A DNA stretch of 22,758 nucleotides, from the NCBI GenBank assembly GCA_036495525.1, contig DASXMR010000085.1:1-22758 (forward strand), written 5' to 3'. The stretch comes from DASXMR01 sp036495525. GTDB taxonomy: Bacteria > Actinomycetota > Actinomycetes > Streptosporangiales > Streptosporangiaceae. A program made the position numbers and the translations under genes. The notes beneath the pieces were generated by a model. It was not told the origin of the DNA, did not search any database, and saw only the letters and a list, made by a program, of their open reading frames with translations. Numbering within the stretch: position 1 is the stretch's first letter; each line of letters starts with the position of its first letter. Positions 14,856 through 20,660 of the stretch are shown here, piece after piece.

Positions 14856-14873
14856 GGTGGCGAGTGTGCCACC
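14856..14873. promoter_or_regulatory. Dyad abutting the start codon of the YghZ-like reductase
   Basis: GGTGGC (14856-14861) and GCCACC (14868-14873) form a perfect dyad with a 6-nt centre. It ends at the base before the ATG on the minus strand. It could be an operator or an mRNA hairpin masking the initiation site. It lies at the reductase end of the 187-nt gap to the divergent DHA2 exporter. Confidence 0.45.
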
Positions 14874-15042
14874 AGCGGCCTGCGGCTGCCCGCCCGGCGG
14901 CGAGCCGCGCCGCACCACCTGGCACGCGCAGGTAACGATCTGCGAAGCTGAGGTGTTGGCGTCATCACCGGGGGGATGCGCTGCACCAGACCGGCCGGAG
15001 ATTGCCGCCCGATCAGCCCAGTCCAGAGCAGGGGAGTGCTTC

Positions 15043-16662
15043 GTGACTGACGCTCATGCGGACCTGACCGGAAGCGGCCAGCGGATCGTCAGCCAGCCGG
15101 CTGGGGCAACCGCGGCCGCCGAGACGGCCAGGGGAAACAAGTGGTGGACGCTCGGCGCCGTGTGCCTGGGCACCTTCATGCTGCTGCTGGATATCACGGT
15201 CGTGAACGTCGCGCTGCCGGACATCCAGCGCGACTTGCACGCGAGCTTCTCCGACCTGCAGTGGGTCGTAGATGCCTACGCGCTCACCCTGGCGGCGTTC
15301 CTGCTGACGGCCGGCAGCCTGGCCGACATGTACGGCCGCCGGCTGCTCTACGTCATCGGGCTGGTCATTTTCACCGGCGCGTCGACGCTGTGCGGCTTCG
15401 GCGCAAGCCCGCTGATGCTGCAGCTGTCCAGGGGCCTGCAGGGCGTCGGCGGGGCGGTCATGTTCGCGGTGTCGCTGGCGCTGCTGGCCGACGCCTTCCG
15501 GGGCAAGGACCGCGGCGTCGCGTTCGGCGTCTGGGGCGCGGTGACCGGCCTGGCGGTGGCGATCGGGCCGCTCGTCGGCGGCGCGCTGACGTCAGGCATC
15601 TCCTGGCGGTGGATCTTCTTCGTGAACATCCCGATCGGGATCGTCGCGATCGCGATCGCTTTGACCAGGGTCACCGAGTCCCGTGCCGCGCGGGCCAGCG
15701 GGCCGGACTGGGCGGGCTTCGCGCTGTTCACCGTCGCCCTGGCCAGCCTCGTCTACGGGCTGATCGAGTCCAACGTGCGTACCTTCGACGACACCCTGGT
15801 GCTGAGCTGCCTGGCCGCGGCGGCCGTGCTGCTGGCCGTGTTCGTGCTGCTGGAGATGCGCATGGCGCACCCGATGTTCGACCTCGGGCTGTTCAGGCTG
15901 CCCACGTTCAGCGGCGGCGCGGTCGCCGCGTTCGGGCTGAGCGCGTCCATCTTCTCGGTGCTCCTTTACCTCGTGCTTTACCTGCAGGACATCCTCGGCT
16001 TCTCGCCGCTCGCCACCGGCGTGCGGGTGCTGGTGATCTCCGGCGGCATCATGGTCGCCGCGACCATCGCCGGCCGGCTGTCGTCGCGGATACCAGTCCG
16101 CTGGCTGGTCGGGCCAGGGCTGCTGATCATCGGCGCCGGCCTGCTGCTGATGCGCGGCCTGGATGCGAGCACCGGCTGGACCCACCTGATCCCCGGCATG
16201 GCGGTGGCCGGCATTGGCGTCGGCATGGTGAACCCGCCGCTCGCCTCCACCGCGGTGGGCGTGGTCGCCCCGCAGCGCGCCGGGATGGCCTCGGGCATCA
16301 ACTCCACCTTCCGCCAGGTCGGCATCGCCACGGGCATCGCGCTGCTTGGCTCGCTGTTCGCCAGCAAGGTGACCGACGACGTGCAGTCGCGGGTCGCCAG
16401 CGTGCCCGGCCTGTCCGGCCGCGGCGGGCAGGTAGCCGCCGCGGTCAAGTCGGGCGAGACCGGCCGGCTGATCAGCAGGCTGCCGGTGCACGCCAGGGCG
16501 GCCGTCGGCGAGATCACCAGGTCAGCGTTCGCCAGCAGCCTGGACCGGATCCTGCTCGTCGCTGCCGTCATCGCCCTGGTGGCCGGCGTGGTGTCGGCCA
16601 TCGCCATCCGGCCAAGGGACTTCGCGCCGCAGGGCGACAGCGGGGTGGCGCCGCCCGGCTGA
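15043..16662 (+). CDS. DHA2-family (EmrB/QacA) MFS drug exporter, 14 TM
   Basis: This is a proton/drug antiporter in the cytoplasmic membrane. Signature motifs are L-L-L-D-I-T-V-V-N-V-A-L-P (motif D1) in TM1, G-S-L-A-D-M-Y-G-R-R (motif A) between TM2 and TM3, and a motif-C-like G-L-A-V-A-I-G-P-L-V-G-G-A-L in TM5. About 14 hydrophobic segments fit within 539 residues, normal for DHA2. The frame is open from 14854, but GTG 15043 follows GGGGAG by six bases and gives a ~33-residue cytosolic N-terminus. It is divergent from the YghZ-like reductase. No dedicated TetR or MarR regulator is adjacent, unusual for this class. Drug specificity cannot be told. Confidence 0.92.
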   Translation: MTDAHADLTGSGQRIVSQPAGATAAAETARGNKWWTLGAVCLGTFMLLLDITVVNVALPDIQRDLHASFSDLQWVVDAYALTLAAFLLTAGSLADMYGRRLLYVIGLVIFTGASTLCGFGASPLMLQLSRGLQGVGGAVMFAVSLALLADAFRGKDRGVAFGVWGAVTGLAVAIGPLVGGALTSGISWRWIFFVNIPIGIVAIAIALTRVTESRAARASGPDWAGFALFTVALASLVYGLIESNVRTFDDTLVLSCLAAAAVLLAVFVLLEMRMAHPMFDLGLFRLPTFSGGAVAAFGLSASIFSVLLYLVLYLQDILGFSPLATGVRVLVISGGIMVAATIAGRLSSRIPVRWLVGPGLLIIGAGLLLMRGLDASTGWTHLIPGMAVAGIGVGMVNPPLASTAVGVVAPQRAGMASGINSTFRQVGIATGIALLGSLFASKVTDDVQSRVASVPGLSGRGGQVAAAVKSGETGRLISRLPVHARAAVGEITRSAFASSLDRILLVAAVIALVAGVVSAIAIRPRDFAPQGDSGVAPPG

Positions 16663-16734
16663 GCGGCAGCCGGGATAGAGCCGCCAGGTCAGCGCCGGCT
16701 CGGGTGACGGGAGCTATCCGCCGGCCGGGGGCGG

Positions 16735-17412
16735 TCAGCCAAGTCCGGCAATCAGGTTGATCGCGGCAGCGAGAATGATGGAGCCGAACAGGTACGACAG
16801 CAGCGCGTGCTGCAGCACGGCTGATCGCACCCTGGTGCTCACCATCTCGGTATCAGACACCTGGAAGGTCATCCCGATGGTCAGCGCCACATAGGCGAAG
16901 TCGCGGTAAGCGGGCCTTTCGCTCTGGTGGAAGTCGATCCCGCCCGCCGGTTCCTCGTAATAGAGCTGTGCGTAACGCAGCGTGAAGATCGTGTGCACGG
17001 TCAGCCACGATGCGGCGACCGTTACCAGGCCGAGCGCGGCCAGGCCAGCGCGATCGGCGCCGGTCGCGGCGTGCGCCCGCACCAGCACGATGACGACGGC
17101 AGCGAGGCTTGCGACCGCGGCGCCGAGGGTCAGCACGTCGCTCGTCGCCCGGCTCGGGTCCTCGCTGGTCGCGCGGTGCGCGGTCATCTCGGCGTCCAGC
17201 GGCCAGATCGACATCCACACTGACATGGTGAAAAAGCCCGCGGTTGCATCCCAGCCGACGGCGACCGCGTACCGCCAGCTGGCAAACGCGACCGTGAGCC
17301 CCGCGGCGGCCAGGCCGACCGCCGCCGATACGCCGAGCCGGGACCGGCGGCGGCGCCAGAGCCAGGACGCCAGCACGCCTACCGCATCGCGTGGCGTGCC
17401 GTGGTCGCTCAT
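16735..17412 (-). CDS. DUF1345 integral membrane protein
   Basis: This predicted inner-membrane protein of 225 residues has about five hydrophobic segments. The family pattern is clear in the second half: Y-A-Q-L-Y-Y, G-I-D-F, R-P-A-Y-R-D-F-A-Y-V-A-L-T-I-G-M-T-F-Q-V-S-D-T, and a final A-A-A-I-N-L-I. An Arg-rich stretch (W-R-R-R-R-S-R) precedes TM1, consistent with an inside N-terminus. ATG 17412 lacks a strong ribosome binding site. The biochemical role of DUF1345 is unknown. It stands alone, convergent with the DHA2 exporter across 72 nt, with no obvious functional partner. Confidence 0.85.
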   Translation of the reverse strand: MSDHGTPRDAVGVLASWLWRRRRSRLGVSAAVGLAAAGLTVAFASWRYAVAVGWDATAGFFTMSVWMSIWPLDAEMTAHRATSEDPSRATSDVLTLGAAVASLAAVVIVLVRAHAATGADRAGLAALGLVTVAASWLTVHTIFTLRYAQLYYEEPAGGIDFHQSERPAYRDFAYVALTIGMTFQVSDTEMVSTRVRSAVLQHALLSYLFGSIILAAAINLIAGLG

Positions 17413-17524
17413 CGGCGCTCATCACCGTGCCGTCGGTCGTCCGGGCCGTCGTCCAGCGGCTGCCGCCAGGACGCGCTGACCGCCCATTGTGCCGCGCGTG
17501 GCCGCGCCGTCGGCCGGCCGGCCC

Positions 17525-17571
17525 CGGCTGACCGGCCCGGCTGGCCTGCCGGCCGCGGCTGACTGGCCCGG
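17525..17571. repeat. Imperfect 16-bp direct repeat, intergenic
   Basis: CGGCTGACCGGCCCGG (17525-17540) recurs with one change at 17556-17571 (CGGCTGACTGGCCCGG), 31 bp apart. It lies just after the XRE regulator stop on the minus strand, in very GC-rich sequence, where it may form part of a terminator. Confidence 0.45.
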
Positions 17572-17594
17572 CCGGACGGCGGACGGGCCGCTGG

Positions 17595-18491
17595 CTACAT
17601 CTGCGCCGCGGCCTCGGCCAGGAAGGCGGCGCTCTGCTCCGGGGTCAGTGCCTCGGTGCTGAGCCGGTTCAGCACTTCCAGATAGTGGTCGACGTCATCG
17701 CGGCGGTCCAGGTAGATCGCGCTGGTCAGCTGCTCAATGTAGACGGCGTCGGGCAGGTCGGGCTCGGCGAAGCGCAGCACGGTGAACGAGCCGCTGGCGG
17801 CGGCGTGGGCACCCCGGCTGAACGGCACCACCTGGAGCGTGACGTGCGGCAGCTGGGTCACCTCGGCCAGCGCGGCCAGCTGAGCGCGCATGACGGCGCG
17901 GCCGCCGACCGGGCGGCGCAGCGCCGCCTCGTCCATGACCGACCACACCCGCGGCGGGTCAGCGGCGCTCAGCAGCTCCTGGCGCTTGATCCGCAGGCTC
18001 ACCCGCCGGTCGACGTCCTGCGGGGTGTCGCCCTGGTGCAGCGTGGTGACCGCGCGCGCGTAGTCCTCGGTCTGGAACAGGCCGTGCACGAACTGCAGGT
18101 CGAAGGTCCGGATCAGCGACGAGGCGGCTTCCAGGCCCAGGTAGGTCTCGAACCAGTCCGGCAGGATGTCGGCGTACTCGTTCCACCAGTCGGGGGAATT
18201 GCCCTGCCTGGCCATCGCCAGGAACCTGGCCCTGGTCTCCTCGTCGGTTACCCCGTAGAGCGTCAGCAGGTCGGTGATGTCGCGGTCCTTGAAGCCCACC
18301 CGGCCGTGCTCCAGCCGGCTGATCTTGGACCGGGAAGCCCGGATTTCGTAACCGGCCTGGTCGGGCGTCACCCGCGCGGCCTCGCGCAGCCGCCGCAGCT
18401 GAGCACCGACCATGATGCGCAGCGCTGTCGCGCCCGTCCGCGGCCCGCCCGGCGCCTCCAGGCGCACGCCTTCTGGCTGAACCGTGCTCAT
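17595..18491 (-). CDS. XRE-family regulator with DUF5753 domain
   Basis: This actinomycete-type regulator is 298 residues. The helix-turn-helix is at about 26-85 (L-R-R-L-R-E-A-A-R-V-T-P, S-R-S-K-I-S-R-L-E-H-G-R). The DUF5753 domain is at about 100-285, with I-R-T-F-D-L-Q-F-V-H-G-L-F-Q-T-E-D-Y-A-R, R-I-K-R-Q-E-L-L and Y-I-E-Q-L-T-S-A-I-Y-L-D. AAGGGA five bases before ATG 18491 supports the start. Relatives such as WhiJ-type proteins pair with DUF397 proteins and RsbW-like ATPases to control development or antibiotic production in Streptomyces, and both partners are next door here. The DUF397 gene is upstream rather than in the more usual downstream place. Targets are unknown. Confidence 0.93.
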   Translation of the reverse strand: MSTVQPEGVRLEAPGGPRTGATALRIMVGAQLRRLREAARVTPDQAGYEIRASRSKISRLEHGRVGFKDRDITDLLTLYGVTDEETRARFLAMARQGNSPDWWNEYADILPDWFETYLGLEAASSLIRTFDLQFVHGLFQTEDYARAVTTLHQGDTPQDVDRRVSLRIKRQELLSAADPPRVWSVMDEAALRRPVGGRAVMRAQLAALAEVTQLPHVTLQVVPFSRGAHAAASGSFTVLRFAEPDLPDAVYIEQLTSAIYLDRRDDVDHYLEVLNRLSTEALTPEQSAAFLAEAAAQM

Positions 18492-18612
18492 CCACGTCCC
18501 TTACCGACGCACACCACAGGCCCGCCCGCCGGGCGCCGTTGCCACGGCCGCCCCGCTGGCGCCCGGCCAGGCTGCCGGGCTCATCGGGTGCTGCGGGGCA
18601 CAGACAAGGACA

Positions 18613-18643
18613 GTATCACCGTGAATACGCTTTGTGGCGATAC
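18613..18643. promoter_or_regulatory. Imperfect dyad upstream of the XRE regulator
   Basis: GTATCACC (18613-18620) and GGCGATAC (18636-18643) match as inverted repeats at 7 of 8 positions with a 15-nt spacer. A further related half-site, GTGAATAC, begins at 18621. The stretch is AT-richer than its surroundings and lies about 120-150 nt before the XRE start, in the 187-nt gap after the DUF397 gene. It is a plausible operator or promoter for the XRE gene. Confidence 0.4.
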
Positions 18644-18678
18644 CGCAGCGCGGTGCTGCCAGGTCCGGTGGCGACGCT

Positions 18679-18927
18679 TCAGCCGGCCGCCGGCCTGACC
18701 GGGTAGAGGTCATCGAACTCACCGTTCTTGACCCCGGTCAGGAACGCGCCGATCTCGGCGCGGGTGTACACCAGCGCAGGGCCGGCCGGGTGGCGCGAGT
18801 TACGCACGGCTACCGCCCCGTCCGGCAGTTCGGCAACCTCGACGCAGCTCCCGGTCGGATTGCTCGCCTGGCTCTTGCGCCAGCGCGCCGGCAGCTGGTC
18901 GGCGGGGGCGCCGTTGTCGGCCTGCAT
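18679..18927 (-). CDS. DUF397 protein, partner of the XRE regulator
   Basis: This small cytosolic protein of 82 residues belongs to DUF397. The pattern is W-R-K-S-Q-A-S-N-P-T-G-S-C-V-E-V-A, then V-A-V-R-N-S-R-H-P-A-G-P-A-L-V-Y-T, then E-I-G-A-F-L-T-G-V-K-N-G-E-F-D. DUF397 proteins are typically encoded next to XRE/DUF5753 regulators and modulate them. GGAGG five bases before ATG 18927 fixes the start, although the frame is open much further upstream. A possible -10 (TAGGAT) is seen on the minus strand about 65-70 nt upstream; no matching -35 is clear. The XRE gene follows on the same strand after 187 nt. Confidence 0.92.
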   Translation of the reverse strand: MQADNGAPADQLPARWRKSQASNPTGSCVEVAELPDGAVAVRNSRHPAGPALVYTRAEIGAFLTGVKNGEFDDLYPVRPAAG

Positions 18928-19007
18928 GTGGTCCTCCAGGGGGCGGCCCAGCCTGGCCGGCGGGACCGGAAAGGAGAGGGATATACCGTGCATCCTAACA
19001 GACGATC

Positions 19008-19086
19008 TGCACGTGCATCCGAAATTGCAAACGCCTTTCCCGTTTAGCAAATGCATCTGCCTGGGAACGGAAGCACTTGCATCTGC
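19008..19086. promoter_or_regulatory. Repeats in the divergent DUF397/ATPase intergenic region
   Basis: The 232-nt gap is AT-richer than the rest of the window. It contains a perfect 10-bp palindrome TGCACGTGCA (19008-19017). It also has two related 14-bp elements, GCAAATGCATCTGC (19047-19060) and GCACTTGCATCTGC (19073-19086), 26 bp apart start to start. The shared TGCATC/TGCA core suggests a common DNA-binding protein acting between the divergent DUF397 and ATPase genes; the XRE regulator is the natural candidate. Confidence 0.5.
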
Positions 19087-19159
19087 GCGTGTTCGTACGG
19101 CAGGATGCGACATACGGGCTGATCCCTGCCGTAACCCCCCGAGCCCGGTTCGGAAGGCG

Positions 19160-19798
19160 ATGACAGCACAACCCGTCGGGCTGCGAACCGCCACCCAGAG
19201 CGCGCGCCAGTGCTGGTACTGGCTCACGCCGGCGGTCGAGATGGCCGCCGTGGCCAGCGGCAACTGGCCCCTGACCACGGACCCTGCTGTCACTGACCTC
19301 GCCGCCCCAACCTGCGTCCGGCTGCCGCGGGTAGCGGTCCGCACGCCAGGCAGCGACGGCCGGGCCGTCCGCCCGGCGCGCGACTTCACCCTGGAGATCC
19401 TGCGCCAGTGGGGCGTGAACGGCCGCCGTCATGACATCGCCGTGGTGGTCTCCGAGCTGCTGGCGAACGCTCAGCAGCACGCCGCTGACCGCTCGGCTGG
19501 CTGTCCGGCCCCGCCGATCCGCCTGGGCCTGGTCCAGCCAGGTCCGTGCGTGATCTGCGCAGTGGCCGATCCCAGCGACCTGGCGCCCGTTCCCGGCGAG
19601 CCGGATGAAATGGCCGAGACCGGCCGTGGCCTGCGGGTCGTCGAGGCGCTCTGCGACCAGTGGGGCTTCACCGCGCCGGGCAGGACGGGCAAGGTCGTCT
19701 GGGCGATGTTCGCCACCGGGCCCCGCACGAGCTGGCCGGGCGGTGCCTGGCCGGGTGCCGCCGGCGGCGCTACCTCAGCGATGTCGGGGCTTGGCTGA
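19160..19798 (+). CDS. RsbW/AbaA-like ATP-binding protein (HATPase_c)
   Basis: This is a GHKL-type ATPase of the anti-sigma-factor kinase kind common in actinomycetes. The N-box is V-V-V-S-E-L-L-A-N-A-Q-Q-H-A (Glu99, Asn103), and the second ATP-binding part is V-A-D-P-S-D, E-T-G-R-G-L-R-V-V-E-A-L (153-164), D-Q-W-G-F. It has 212 residues, with an N-terminal extension of about 50 and a Gly/Ala-rich tail. The frame is open far upstream, but GGAAGG just before ATG 19160 marks the start. It is divergent from DUF397 and completes the usual XRE/DUF397/ATPase trio. It ends 13 nt before the convergent PEP-mutase-like gene. Whether it phosphorylates an anti-anti-sigma factor is unknown. Confidence 0.88.
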   Translation: MTAQPVGLRTATQSARQCWYWLTPAVEMAAVASGNWPLTTDPAVTDLAAPTCVRLPRVAVRTPGSDGRAVRPARDFTLEILRQWGVNGRRHDIAVVVSELLANAQQHAADRSAGCPAPPIRLGLVQPGPCVICAVADPSDLAPVPGEPDEMAETGRGLRVVEALCDQWGFTAPGRTGKVVWAMFATGPRTSWPGGAWPGAAGGATSAMSGLG

Positions 19799-19811
19799 GG
19801 CCTCGCTGTGG

Positions 19812-20600
19812 TCAGAAAGGCGGGCGGCCAGCCGACAGCTCGTCAAGCGTGTCGCCGAGCCAGGAGCACATCGCCGTGTGCAGGCCAGCGCCCAGCGAGA
19901 CCCTGGCGACGCCGAGCTGGGCAAGCCTGGCCAGGCTTGGCACGCCGGCCCGCAGCAGGACGTTGACCCGCCCGTCGAGCGCCGCGGCCAGCTGGCCGAT
20001 CACCTCGTCGCCAGACGCCAGGATCGGGTAGACGCAGTCCGCGCCGGCGGCCAGGTACCGGCGGCCGCGTGCTATCGCCTCGTCCACCACGGCTGGCGAC
20101 TCGTCCCGGCCGCCGGCCTGCAGGAACACATCGACGCGCGCGTTGACCACCAGCGGGATGCCGGCCTGCGCGGCCGCCTCCACCACCGCGGCCAGGAAGT
20201 CGCACTGCGCCCGCACGTCGGTCAGCCCGCCGCGGGAGTAGTCGGTGTCCTCGAGATTGCACCCCGCCACCCCGGCGGCGAGCAGCTGCCCGGTCAGCTC
20301 GCCAGGCGCCAGCCCGTATCCCGCCTCGGCATCGACGGTGACCGGGACGTCGACCGCGGCGGCGACCCTGGCGGCGGCCCCGAGCATCGCAGCTGACGGC
20401 GCCGCCTGGTGATCTTCGAACCCCAGCGACCGCGCCACGCCGCCGCTGGTCGTCGCCACCGCGGGGAACCGCTCCGCCACCAGTTTGGCCGACGAGACGT
20501 CCCAGGCGTTGGGCAGCAGCAGCGGGGTACCTGGCTGGTGCAGCTCGCGCAGCCGCGCGGCCTTCGCGTGCAGCCCGGCGGCCGGCTCCGGCGTGCTCAT
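19812..20600 (-). CDS. Isocitrate lyase/PEP mutase superfamily protein
   Basis: This cytosolic TIM-barrel enzyme acts on a C-C or C-P bond of a 2-oxo or phosphonate-type acid with Mg2+. The 262 residues show L-L-L-P-N-A-W-D-V-S-S-A (about 27-38), T-T-S-G-G-V-A-R-S-L-G, V-D-A-E-A-G-Y-G (Asp90, Glu92), N-L-E-D (115-118) and V-N-A-R-V-D-V-F (152-159), the usual metal- and substrate-binding set. The C-x-H catalytic loop of isocitrate and methylisocitrate lyases is not obvious, so it is probably one of the many uncharacterised PEP-mutase-like hydrolases or lyases. No Shine-Dalgarno precedes ATG 20600. TACGAT eight bases upstream could be a -10 box, hinting at a very short leader. It follows the sigma-factor gene by 60 nt. 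Confidence 0.88.
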   Translation of the reverse strand: MSTPEPAAGLHAKAARLRELHQPGTPLLLPNAWDVSSAKLVAERFPAVATTSGGVARSLGFEDHQAAPSAAMLGAAARVAAAVDVPVTVDAEAGYGLAPGELTGQLLAAGVAGCNLEDTDYSRGGLTDVRAQCDFLAAVVEAAAQAGIPLVVNARVDVFLQAGGRDESPAVVDEAIARGRRYLAAGADCVYPILASGDEVIGQLAAALDGRVNVLLRAGVPSLARLAQLGVARVSLGAGLHTAMCSWLGDTLDELSAGRPPF

Positions 20601-20624
20601 GCTGTCGGATCGTAGCCGCGTACC

Positions 20625-20644
20625 GCCGGCACCGCCCGGCCGGC
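20625..20644 (-). terminator. Hairpin between sigma-factor and PEP-mutase-like genes
   Basis: GCCGGC at 20625-20630 and 20639-20644 forms a 6-bp stem with an 8-nt loop. It overlaps a smaller hairpin, GCCTG 20643-20647 with CAGGC 20651-20655. It lies just after the sigma-factor stop. There is no T-run, and GC content makes such stems frequent. Confidence 0.3.
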
Positions 20645-20660
20645 CTGCGGCAGGCAGCCG

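Noticed and set aside
14856..15042. Possible promoter boxes for the DHA2 exporter
   Set aside because: No -35/-10 pair with acceptable spacing and match could be picked over background.
16663..16734. Terminator between the convergent DHA2 and DUF1345 genes
   Set aside because: Only a 6-bp GGATAG/CTATCC pairing with a long loop was found; too weak to annotate.
15141..16760. 539-residue out-of-frame open frame over the DHA2 exporter
   Set aside because: Arg/Ala-rich frame-shifted shadow; the +1 frame from 15043 has all DHA2 motifs and a ribosome binding site.
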